NCBI GenBank assembly: GCA_017615545.1
Contig: JAFZZY010000056.1
Coordinates: forward strand, 40,289 to 104,288
Length of the DNA stretch: 64,000 bases
Origin: Lachnospiraceae bacterium
Lineage (GTDB): Bacteria; Bacillota; Clostridia; Lachnospirales; Lachnospiraceae
Direction of reading: 5' to 3'
The translations under genes and the position numbers were made by a program. The notes beneath the pieces are model-generated. The model was not told the origin of the DNA and searched no databases. It saw only the letters and a program-made list of their open reading frames with translations. The number at the start of each line of letters is the position of its first letter. The stretch's first letter is position 1. Shown here piece after piece: positions 24,894-32,614 of the stretch.

Positions 24894-26686
24894 TGAAAAT
24901 GAATGGATTCTTTATCAAGCTAATCAATATGAGTATTACTGCTACGTGGTTGATCCTTGTTGTACTACTTTTACGGATCCTTCTGAAGAAATCCCCTAAG
25001 TGGTTGATCTGCGCTCTCTGGGCACTGGTTGCGGTCCGCCTGATCTGCCCGTTCTCAATTCAGGCCCTTTTCAGTTTGATCCCCAGCAGAGAGACGATCC
25101 CCTCGGGAGTGATCCATTATTCGGTTCCGACGATCAACTCCGGCGTCCAGCCCTTGGATCATGCTTTTGATGCATTCGTCCAAGAGGTATATAAAGCAAA
25201 CTCCGTCGAATGGGGCAACCCTCTGTCAGAATGGCTTCCGATCGCGGAAATCATTTGGCTTTCCGGAGGGCTCCTTTTGTTGATCTATGCGCTGATCAGT
25301 TGGGTCCGCATTAAAGTCCTCGTCTCGGCCTCAGTGCCGATCCGTGATAACATTCGCATCTGTGATGATATCCACTCTCCCTTTATTCTCGGGTGGATCC
25401 ATCCTGTGGTCTACGTCCCCTCTTCTCTTTCCGGACGTGATCTCGAACTCGCGCTCCTCCATGAAAACGCGCATTTACAACGTCACGACCACTGGTGGAA
25501 ACCTATGGGGTTTTTACTATTAATGATTCATTGGTTCAATCCCTTTTGTTGGGTCGCGTTTATTCTCCTTAGTAGGGATATCGAAATGGCATGCGACGAA
25601 AAAGTCATTCGAAATATGCAGCAGGAGGACATAGCCGCTTATTCGCAGGCATTACTTGATTGCAGCATATCCCGAAAACGGATCTCCGCCTGCCCGCTTG
25701 CTTTCGGCGAAGCGGGTGTTAAGACACGAATCCAGGGAATACTGAACTATAAAAAACCGACCTTCTGGATCCTATCTCTGTCCATCGTCGCTTGCATGAT
25801 TTTTGCTGTTTGCCTGATGACCGACCCGCAGACTCCCGACAGAGAGTTGTCCGCTAAACTTCGTGCTTCTATGGATCTGGCCGTCAGAAAACACAATTAC
25901 AATTATTACAATGATGGATATTTCCCGACTGCCGCTTATGACGTGTTCGGAGTGGAACGATCGGATGATACGACCTGCGTCTACACTTGGCTCTTATATG
26001 AAGAATACAGTTTTGATGGAACGGACGTTCGAGAAGAACGCAGCGGTTCATTTCCCGTAGCGATCACCTTCCACACACCCCAAAACGACAGCGACCTCTC
26101 GACCTATGAGGTCATTGATTACTGGGAACCTGAAGATGGAAATTATTATGACCGCAGTATCATGGGGCGTTTTCCCAAAAAGTACTGGAATGAAGCCTTA
26201 GCTTTTCGGGATGTAAACGACCTGTACAAACTTTGTTTAGCGACCGCAAGAGAACACTTCTCCGCTTCTCAAAATACGGAGAATTCCTATTCTGACTTGG
26301 AAACATGGGTCTCCGAACAGTATGGTTCGACTTATCAATACTTTCTTGAAAATATACATCTTTCTAAAGGAACTCCGATCATCTATGTATGGCAAGTTTC
26401 CCCCGGAGAGTATGTATGTTCCATTATAAGGGATTATAACATGGCAGCATTTCCGACGGATCCCGAAAAAACGAATCCGTCCGGTCTGACCCCTTACATC
26501 GGTATTGATGAAGCCAAAAAACTCCTTTCAGAAACTCACCTCACGGAAAAGGATGCCGTAATCTATCCGTTGTTATACCGCTATGAAGACGTCAATGATG
26601 AAGAATATGATCTTTACTCGGAACATGTGCATGATCTGTTGTTCGGACCATCCAACGAATACTATGAACGTCCCCCTTACAATTAA
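24893..26686 (+). CDS. BlaR1-like M56 antirepressor metallopeptidase with an unrecognised sensor domain
   Basis: A 597-residue membrane protein. Hydrophobic segments lie at about 12-32, 37-60, 118-140, 205-225 and 293-312. The zinc peptidase motif HENAH is at 190-194, with EMACDE about 40 residues later. The extracellular C-terminal 280 residues contain no penicillin-binding SxxK/SxN/KTG set, so the signal is probably not a beta-lactam. AGGGG fits the ATG at 24899 (8-base spacing) better than 24893. Likely cleaves BlaI in response to an envelope signal. Confidence 0.82.
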   Translation: MKMNGFFIKLINMSITATWLILVVLLLRILLKKSPKWLICALWALVAVRLICPFSIQALFSLIPSRETIPSGVIHYSVPTINSGVQPLDHAFDAFVQEVYKANSVEWGNPLSEWLPIAEIIWLSGGLLLLIYALISWVRIKVLVSASVPIRDNIRICDDIHSPFILGWIHPVVYVPSSLSGRDLELALLHENAHLQRHDHWWKPMGFLLLMIHWFNPFCWVAFILLSRDIEMACDEKVIRNMQQEDIAAYSQALLDCSISRKRISACPLAFGEAGVKTRIQGILNYKKPTFWILSLSIVACMIFAVCLMTDPQTPDRELSAKLRASMDLAVRKHNYNYYNDGYFPTAAYDVFGVERSDDTTCVYTWLLYEEYSFDGTDVREERSGSFPVAITFHTPQNDSDLSTYEVIDYWEPEDGNYYDRSIMGRFPKKYWNEALAFRDVNDLYKLCLATAREHFSASQNTENSYSDLETWVSEQYGSTYQYFLENIHLSKGTPIIYVWQVSPGEYVCSIIRDYNMAAFPTDPEKTNPSGLTPYIGIDEAKKLLSETHLTEKDAVIYPLLYRYEDVNDEEYDLYSEHVHDLLFGPSNEYYERPPYN

Positions 26687-26696
26687 TATTGATCAT

Positions 26697-26733
26697 AAAA
26701 ACGAGCCAGATCCTCCTGAATCCGGCTCGTTTT
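26697..26733. terminator. Bidirectional terminator between the BlaR1-like gene and nrdG
   Basis: AAACGAGCC (26699-26707) pairs with GGCTCGTTT (26724-26732). A T-run follows on both strands, serving the two converging genes. Confidence 0.8.
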
Positions 26734-26761
26734 ATATGACTATTTCTCATTTTATGTTGTC

Positions 26762-27475
26762 TCACCCGCGGATCTGCGCCGCAGGCACATATTTCTTTAC
26801 GATCGTCAGAAAGTCTTCCAGCTGCTCCCGGCTGAAGGGCGACAGCCCATCCTTGCACAAAACGGTCTCGCTCTCGCGATAGTTCTGCAGGAAGTAGGCC
26901 GATGCGCCGCGGATCTGCTCCGCGATCTTCTCTACATCCTCCGCCGTGTGCAGTCCCTGCACGAGCGTCGTGCGGAATTCATAGGCCACCGAACCCGAAA
27001 GCAGGAACTCCCTGCTTTTTTTCATATTTGCTTGTAGCATTTCCCGCGCGGTCGCGTCCAGTTTCGCCAGCCCGCACGCACGTGCGCACAGGTTGTCCGA
27101 TGCCTTCACGTCCATGGCCACATAATCGATGAGGCCCTTCCCGCACAGGTCCATGAGGACTGTCGGCGTCGTTCCGTTCGTGTCCAGTTTGATCATGTAA
27201 CCGAGGTCGCGCACCCTCCGGATGAAATCCTCCAGATCCTTCTGCAACGTCGGCTCCCCGCCCGAGATCACCAGTCCCTCGAGCACGTTCTTCCGTTTAT
27301 TCAAATAGGCGAAAACCTCGTCCTCCGACATCAGCGGCACGTCGTCGCCCCACGATATCAGTTCCGAATTATGGCAGTACGGGCAGGCGAAATTACACCC
27401 GCCGGTAAATACGATCGCCGCCATCTTCCCGGGGAAATCGAGTAGCGTCGTCTTCTGTAATCCTGCGATCCTCAA
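26762..27475 (-). CDS. nrdG: Radical SAM activating enzyme, anaerobic ribonucleotide reductase type
   Basis: A 237-residue radical SAM protein with the cluster motif CNFACPYC (Cys27, Cys31, Cys34), then ISGGEPTLQ. The start MRIAGLQKTTLLDFPGKMAA is typical of the NrdG-like/YjjW-type activases annotated as anaerobic ribonucleoside-triphosphate reductase activating protein. NrdD is not in the window, so the partner is not certain. It overlaps the tRNA deaminase gene by 4 bases (ATGA). Confidence 0.85.
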   Translation of the reverse strand: MRIAGLQKTTLLDFPGKMAAIVFTGGCNFACPYCHNSELISWGDDVPLMSEDEVFAYLNKRKNVLEGLVISGGEPTLQKDLEDFIRRVRDLGYMIKLDTNGTTPTVLMDLCGKGLIDYVAMDVKASDNLCARACGLAKLDATAREMLQANMKKSREFLLSGSVAYEFRTTLVQGLHTAEDVEKIAEQIRGASAYFLQNYRESETVLCKDGLSPFSREQLEDFLTIVKKYVPAAQIRG

Positions 27476-28044
27476 TCGTTCTCACCATCCTCACCGCGCT
27501 TGATGCGCTCGCGCAGATCCTTAAAGAAATCCTTCAGCATCTGCGAACATTCCTTCTCCATCACGCCGCGTTTCACCTCGACCTGATGGTTGAACTGCTT
27601 CATCTGCAGCAGGTTCAGGATCGACCCGCCGCAGCCGGCCTTCGGGTTCATGCAGGCCATGACCACCCGCGGCACCCGCGCCTGCACGATCGCGCCCGCG
27701 CACATCTGGCACGGTTCGAGCGTCACATACAGCGTGCAGTTATCCAGCCGCCAGTCGCCCAGCTCCTTCGACGCCTTCCGGATCGCCGTGATCTCCGCGT
27801 GCGAAAGCGTGCTGTGGTCGGTATTCCGCCGGTTGTACCCGCGGCCGATGATCTTCCCGTCGCACTCGATGACGCAGCCGATGGGCACCTCGCCGAGCGA
27901 AAGCGCCTTCTTCGCCTGCTTCATCGCCTCGCCCATGAACTTTTTATCTTTCTTTTCCTGCTCCAGTTCCGCCTTCCGGCGCGCCTTCTCGGCCTCCTCC
28001 AGCTTCTTCTGTTTCAGCAGTTTTCTGCGTTCCGGATCCTTCAT
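27472..28044 (-). CDS. tadA: tRNA-specific adenosine deaminase
   Basis: Converts A34 to inosine in the anticodon of tRNA-Arg(ACG). The deaminase core has the zinc and catalytic motifs HAE (residues 82-84) and PCQMC (111-115). A 36-residue Lys/Glu-rich, probably coiled, extension precedes the core and is longer than usual. The annotated start overlaps the rsmA stop by 4 bases, which supports the extension, but the Met at residue 37 is an alternative. Confidence 0.9.
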   Translation of the reverse strand: MKDPERRKLLKQKKLEEAEKARRKAELEQEKKDKKFMGEAMKQAKKALSLGEVPIGCVIECDGKIIGRGYNRRNTDHSTLSHAEITAIRKASKELGDWRLDNCTLYVTLEPCQMCAGAIVQARVPRVVMACMNPKAGCGGSILNLLQMKQFNHQVEVKRGVMEKECSQMLKDFFKDLRERIKRGEDGEND

Positions 28045-28919
28045 GCGCCCTCCTTTGCGGAAAATGCGGCCGCCAGCGCCGCGAACTGCGCGAGCGTCAA
28101 CGCCTCGCCCCGCACCATCGCGTCCAGTCCGACCGACGTGATCACGCCTTCGATCTCGTCTTTCGACAGGGGCAATGTAAACTCCGCCGCGCCCGCCAGC
28201 GCATTGACCAGCGTCTTACGCCGCATGTTGAACGCCGCGCGGATGATCGCAAACAGCAACTTCTCGTCCTTCACCTGCACCGGCATCTCCTCGTGCCGCG
28301 TCAGCACGATCACCGCAGAGTCGACATTCGGCCGCGGCATAAAGCAGTTCGCCGGGACATTTGCCGCCAGATACGGTTTCGCATAGTACTGGACCGCCAG
28401 CGACAGCGCGCCGTAGTCCTTCGATCCGGGCCCCGCCTCCATGCGCCGCGCGACCTCCTTCTGCACCATGACCGTGATGCTCGAGATCGGCACGTGCGAC
28501 TCAAACAAACCCATGATGATGGGCGTCGTAATGTAATACGGCAGGTTCGCCACGACCTTCATGGGCCGGCCGCCGTTGTGCGCTTCGGCCAATGCGGCGA
28601 TATCCACCTTCATGATGTCATCGTTGATCACGGTGACATTCTTATATTCACTCAATGTGTCCTGCAAAATGGGGATCAGCGTATCGTCGATCTCGACAGT
28701 GACCACCTCGCGCGCATTTTCCGCCAGGTACTGCGTCAGCGTGCCGATGCCCGGCCCGATCTCCAGCACGCAGTCGTCCCGGCTGACCCCCGCATAGCGG
28801 ATGATCTTATCCAGCACGTGCGTATCGATCAGGAAATTCTGCCCGAACTTCTTCGAAAATCGAAACTGGTATTTCTGAAGGACCGCGATGGTCTCCTTCG
28901 GATCTCCTAATTTTGCCAT
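28041..28919 (-). CDS. rsmA: 16S rRNA (adenine1518-N6/adenine1519-N6)-dimethyltransferase
   Basis: KsgA-type methylase that dimethylates two adenines near the 3' end of 16S rRNA. From MAKLGDPKET it has 292 residues, with FGQNFLID, the SAM site VLEIGPGIGTLT and the catalytic NLPYYIT motif. I chose 28919 (GAGGAGAGAGAA upstream) rather than a longer frame to 28970, because the extension is translated REP-like repeat DNA. Confidence 0.93.
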   Translation of the reverse strand: MAKLGDPKETIAVLQKYQFRFSKKFGQNFLIDTHVLDKIIRYAGVSRDDCVLEIGPGIGTLTQYLAENAREVVTVEIDDTLIPILQDTLSEYKNVTVINDDIMKVDIAALAEAHNGGRPMKVVANLPYYITTPIIMGLFESHVPISSITVMVQKEVARRMEAGPGSKDYGALSLAVQYYAKPYLAANVPANCFMPRPNVDSAVIVLTRHEEMPVQVKDEKLLFAIIRAAFNMRRKTLVNALAGAAEFTLPLSKDEIEGVITSVGLDAMVRGEALTLAQFAALAAAFSAKEGA

Positions 28920-28941
28920 TTCTCTCTCCTCATGTGACAAT

Positions 28942-29014
28942 GTGACACCGGGGACGGTTCTTTCTGTCACCTGTCACGGTGACAGGTGACAGAAAGAACC
29001 GTCCCCACTGTCAC
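28942..29014. repeat. Inverted pair of REP-like repeats
   Basis: Two 36-bp arms, 28942-28977 and 28979-29014, match in reverse complement at 34 of 36 positions around a single central base. Each contains the GGGGACGGTTCTTTCTGTCA core found once at 24340. Together they can form a very long hairpin between rsmA and tatD. The tatD stop codon (29013-29011, minus strand) lies within the right arm. Confidence 0.88.
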
Positions 29015-29787
29015 CACAACTTATAAAACCGCCGCGCGTTCTCCTCCGTGATACGAAGCACTTCCTCCAGCGTGATCCCCTTGATCTGCGCCAGCTCCTG
29101 CGCCACGAGCGCGATATTCCGGCTGTCGTTCCGCTGCCCGCGATACGGCGTCGGTGCCAGATACGGGCAATCCGTCTCCAGCAGGATCTGCTCCATGGGC
29201 GTTTCGGCCGCGACCTCCTTCAGCTTCCGTCCGTTCTTAAACGTCAGCACGCCGCCGATCCCGATGTACAGTCCCATCTTCACCACTTCCCGCGCGATCT
29301 CCACGCTGTAAGAATAGCAGTGCATGACGCCTCCGATGCTGCCCGCATCCTCCGCCTTCAGGATCTCCATTGTGTCCGCCGCCGCATCCCGGCTGTGGAT
29401 CACCACGGGAAGTTTCAGTTCCCGCGCCAGCCGCAGCTGCCACTTAAACCACTTCTTCTGCAGCGGGATGTCCCGCTCATAATCGCCGTGATAGTCCAGG
29501 CCGATCTCGCCGATCGCCACCATCTTCTTATGCTCAAGGAGCATTTGCCGCAAGATCGGCAAATGCTCCTCATTAAGTCCGTCCACACAGTCCGGATGAA
29601 TGCCGAGCGCCCCGTAGAAATACGGGTACCGCTCCGTCAGTTCGATCGTCTGATGCAGCGTCTTTAAGTCGGTGCCGATATTCACCACCAGGCCGACACC
29701 GCCCGCCTGAAGACCGCCGCCCAAAAGTTCCTCGCGGTCCGCATCAAACGCCGCATCATCATAATGTGCGTGTGTATCAAAAATCAT
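29011..29787 (-). CDS. tatD: TatD family metal-dependent hydrolase
   Basis: A 258-residue TIM-barrel nuclease/hydrolase. Metal-binding motifs: FDTHAHYDD at the N-terminus, GEIGLDYH in the middle, VIHSRDA, HCYS and the terminal ETDCPYLAP. TatD enzymes act as DNases in several species. Starting at MIFDTH (29787) leaves 2 bp to the metG stop; a longer in-frame start would lie inside metG. The stop lies in the REP-like repeat. Confidence 0.9.
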   Translation of the reverse strand: MIFDTHAHYDDAAFDADREELLGGGLQAGGVGLVVNIGTDLKTLHQTIELTERYPYFYGALGIHPDCVDGLNEEHLPILRQMLLEHKKMVAIGEIGLDYHGDYERDIPLQKKWFKWQLRLARELKLPVVIHSRDAAADTMEILKAEDAGSIGGVMHCYSYSVEIAREVVKMGLYIGIGGVLTFKNGRKLKEVAAETPMEQILLETDCPYLAPTPYRGQRNDSRNIALVAQELAQIKGITLEEVLRITEENARRFYKLW

Positions 29788-29789
29788 AG

Positions 29790-31784
29790 TTAACAAATCT
29801 CCGCGCCCGCCGGCATCTTCTTCTCCGGCACCATCAGCGACAGCTCGCCATTCTCGTCCTCGGCGCACAGCAGCATGCCCTCAGAAACCACGCCCGCCAG
29901 CGTCGCAGGCTTCAGGTTCACGAGGACCATGACCTTCTTTCCGACCATCTCCTGCGCACTGTAGTGCTGCTTGATGCCGGAAACGATCTGCTTCACCTCG
30001 CTGCCGATCTTCACCTTCGAGCACAGCAGTTTCTTCGACTTCGGAACCTCTGCGCACTCGATAATCTCGCCGACCTGGAACTGCAGCTTCGCGAAGTCAT
30101 CGTACGTGATCTCGTCCTTGCGGGCGATATCGATCACACTTTCCGCCTCAACGGGTGCCTCGGGGGCAATGCCCATCGCAGCCTGCTCCTTTTCGTACTC
30201 CGCCTTCTGCTCCGCGCGGATCTTCTCGACCTCGACCATAATCTCCTTCACGTCTGCACGTGCGAACAGGATCTCCGGTTTCTCGGTCACCTTGCGTCCA
30301 TTGTCCAGAAGACCGAAGCTCGTCAGGTCTTCAAACTCTCTGAGCGGCTCGCCGAACTGCTCCGAGATACGCTTCGCCGTCTCCGGCATGAAGCTCTCCA
30401 GAAGCGACGCACCGATCATGATGCTCTCCGCCAGGTTATACAGCACGGTCGCCAGGCGATCGGCCTTATTCTCGTCCTTCGCCAGAACCCACGGCTCTGT
30501 CTCGTCGATATACTTATTACAACGATGGAAGATATTGAAGATCTCCGAGATCGCGTCGGCAACGCGGAACTTATCCATCTTCTCCTCGACCTTCGCGCGC
30601 GCCGAAAGTACGACCGCCTTCAGGTCCTCATCCACTGGCTCGCAAACGTTCCAGTTCTCCAGAACACCGCCGAAATATTTGTTGCTCATGGAAATGGTAC
30701 GGTTTACCAGGTTTCCGAGCGTATTTGCAAGTTCGGAATTGAAGCGCTCCACCATGAGTTCCCAGGTGATCACGCCGTCGTTCTCGTACGGCATCTCGTG
30801 CAGAACGAAGAAACGCACCGCATCCACGCCGAAGAACTTCGCCAGGTCATCCGCGTAGATGACATTGCCCTTACTCTTACTCATCTTCTCACCACCCTGG
30901 AGCAACCACGGGTGACCGAAGATCTGCTTCGGAAGCGGGATGTCCAGCGCCATCAGGAAGATGGGCCAGTAAATGGTATGGAAACGCAGGATGTCCTTAC
31001 CGATCAGGTGCAGATCGGCCGGCCAGAACTTCTTGAAATTCTCGCCGTGGTTTCCGTCAACATCATATCCCGGACCGGTGATGTAGTTTACGAGCGCGTC
31101 CAGCCATACGTAGATGACGTGGCGCGGATCAAACTTCACCGGAACTCCCCAGGTAAATGTGGAACGCGTTACGCACAGATCCTGCAGACCCGGAAGCAAG
31201 AAGTTGTTCATCATCTCGTTCTTGCGGGACTCCGGCTGGATAAACTCGGGATGTGTATTGATGTGCTCGATCAGACGATCGGCGTATTTACTCATCTTGA
31301 AGAAGTACGCTTCCTCCTTCGCCTGCGTTACCTCGCGGCCGCAGTCCGGGCAGCGTCCGTCCACCAGCTGAGACTGTGTCCAGAACGTCTCACACGGCGT
31401 ACAATACATGCCCTCGTAAGAGCTCTTGTAGATGTCGCCCTGCTCGTAGAACTTATCGAAGATCTTCTGGACCTGCTCCATATGGTCTTCATCCGTCGTG
31501 CGGATAAAGCGATCGTAGGAGGTTCCAACCAAATCCCACATGCCTTTGATCGCCCCCGTCGCGCGGTTTGCGCACTCTTGCGGCGTGATCCCCAGTGCCT
31601 TGGCCTTTTCCTCGATCTTCAGACCATGCTCATCGGTTCCGGTCTGAAAAAAGACCTCATAGCCTTGCTTCCGTTTGAAACGGGCAATGCTGTCCGCCAG
31701 GATCGCTTCGTATGTGTTGCCGATGTGCGGCTTACCGGAAGCGTATGGAATGGCGGTCGTAATGTAATAAGGCTTTCTTTCCAT
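29790..31784 (-). CDS. metG: Methionyl-tRNA synthetase
   Basis: A 664-residue class I synthetase. The HIGH-type motif is GKPHIGNTY, the zinc knuckle is CTPC...CPDC, and the KMSKS motif is GEKMSKSKGN. The C-terminal 110 residues are a tRNA-binding OB domain (YDDFAKLQFQVGEIIECAEV). An AGGAGG sits 11 bases before ATG 31784; an upstream ATG at 31808 has no ribosome site, so I did not use it. Head of the metG-tatD-rsmA-tadA-nrdG run. Confidence 0.95.
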   Translation of the reverse strand: MERKPYYITTAIPYASGKPHIGNTYEAILADSIARFKRKQGYEVFFQTGTDEHGLKIEEKAKALGITPQECANRATGAIKGMWDLVGTSYDRFIRTTDEDHMEQVQKIFDKFYEQGDIYKSSYEGMYCTPCETFWTQSQLVDGRCPDCGREVTQAKEEAYFFKMSKYADRLIEHINTHPEFIQPESRKNEMMNNFLLPGLQDLCVTRSTFTWGVPVKFDPRHVIYVWLDALVNYITGPGYDVDGNHGENFKKFWPADLHLIGKDILRFHTIYWPIFLMALDIPLPKQIFGHPWLLQGGEKMSKSKGNVIYADDLAKFFGVDAVRFFVLHEMPYENDGVITWELMVERFNSELANTLGNLVNRTISMSNKYFGGVLENWNVCEPVDEDLKAVVLSARAKVEEKMDKFRVADAISEIFNIFHRCNKYIDETEPWVLAKDENKADRLATVLYNLAESIMIGASLLESFMPETAKRISEQFGEPLREFEDLTSFGLLDNGRKVTEKPEILFARADVKEIMVEVEKIRAEQKAEYEKEQAAMGIAPEAPVEAESVIDIARKDEITYDDFAKLQFQVGEIIECAEVPKSKKLLCSKVKIGSEVKQIVSGIKQHYSAQEMVGKKVMVLVNLKPATLAGVVSEGMLLCAEDENGELSLMVPEKKMPAGAEIC

Positions 31785-31838
31785 GTGTAGTGTTTCCTCC
31801 TGATTCATTCTGTAAAAGCGGCAAATGCCTTAAATTTT

Positions 31839-31867
31839 ATTGTACCCCCGGGAGCATGCATTGTCAA
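31839..31867 (-). promoter_or_regulatory. Promoter of the metG operon
   Basis: TTGACA (31862-31867), 17-bp spacer, TACAAT (31839-31844), minus strand, directly after the end of the CYTH gene. Near consensus. Confidence 0.8.
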
Positions 31868-31873
31868 GCATTT

Positions 31874-32518
31874 TCAGGCTTTTCCGCCCTCGTCGCCCGA
31901 GCCCGCGCGCCCGTTTTTGCTCATTTCGCTGTTGATGTAGCACGGGTCGAAGGTCACATCTTTGTGAAAACGCTTCGGCATCACAAAGGCGTCGGCCGCC
32001 TCCTTCGTGGGAAATTCGATCTCCGCCACGACCACGCCATCAAACTCCCCGGAAAAAACATCCAGTTCCACGGTCTTGCCGTCGGGAAGGTGTGCAGGAA
32101 GTTCTGAAGGGTCGTTTGCATTCTGCGATCCACCGAATTCCTCTACACCATCTGCCGCACAGTTCAAACTTTCGGACTTCGCAATTTCCTCCGCAGAACT
32201 CTCTTTGGAACCTGCGTCTTGCATCATTTCCCCGTCCTCGAAGAATACCTCCACGGGGATGCGGTAACGCCTCTTCGTGATCACGTAGCCGTCCGCCTTC
32301 GCCAGCAGATGCTCGTAGCTCTCTTTCGTCAGCGGCAGGTTCTCCTCTACGCGCACCATGCCGTAACCGCTCTTATACGTCAGATAGTACTCCTCCCCCT
32401 CTCGGCGCACACGCACCACCGGGTCGGTCGCCAGATATCCCTGCTCCAACTCCTTCGACGGATATGCCTTGATATCGATCCCGTCCGTATTCACCAGAAA
32501 TTTCCGCTCGATCTCCAT
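31874..32518 (-). CDS. CYTH domain protein with low-complexity insertion
   Basis: A 214-residue member of the CyaB/thiamine triphosphatase superfamily, which acts on triphosphate compounds inside a beta-tunnel. The N-terminal EIERKF (ExExK), RVRREG, YYLTYKSG and the later ELDVFSG, AEIEFPT are present. Between strands at about residues 95-146 there is a Glu/Ser/Asn-rich segment with no fold signature, longer than the loop found in related proteins. Start preceded by GGGAGG. Confidence 0.85.
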   Translation of the reverse strand: MEIERKFLVNTDGIDIKAYPSKELEQGYLATDPVVRVRREGEEYYLTYKSGYGMVRVEENLPLTKESYEHLLAKADGYVITKRRYRIPVEVFFEDGEMMQDAGSKESSAEEIAKSESLNCAADGVEEFGGSQNANDPSELPAHLPDGKTVELDVFSGEFDGVVVAEIEFPTKEAADAFVMPKRFHKDVTFDPCYINSEMSKNGRAGSGDEGGKA

Positions 32519-32531
32519 CTTACTGCCTCCC

Positions 32532-32560
32532 TTGTCTTAATCCCCCGATTAGGGTATAAT
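32532..32560 (+). promoter_or_regulatory. Probable promoter of the DUF885 lipoprotein gene
   Basis: TTGTCT (32532-32537), 17-bp spacer, TATAAT (32555-32560) on the plus strand, about 55 bp before the start codon. Confidence 0.55.
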
Positions 32561-32614
32561 TAAAAAGTAACCGGCCTTCGGGCCCATGTAACCCCCACAC
32601 TTCGGAGGTCACCC

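Noticed and set aside
28920..28970. 17-residue N-terminal extension of RsmA
   Set aside because: It is translated REP-like repeat DNA; a strong ribosome site supports the start at 28919.
29964..31790. A 608-codon frame opposite metG
   Set aside because: Codon-bias shadow of a highly conserved synthetase; its protein is His/Arg/Leu-rich and resembles nothing.
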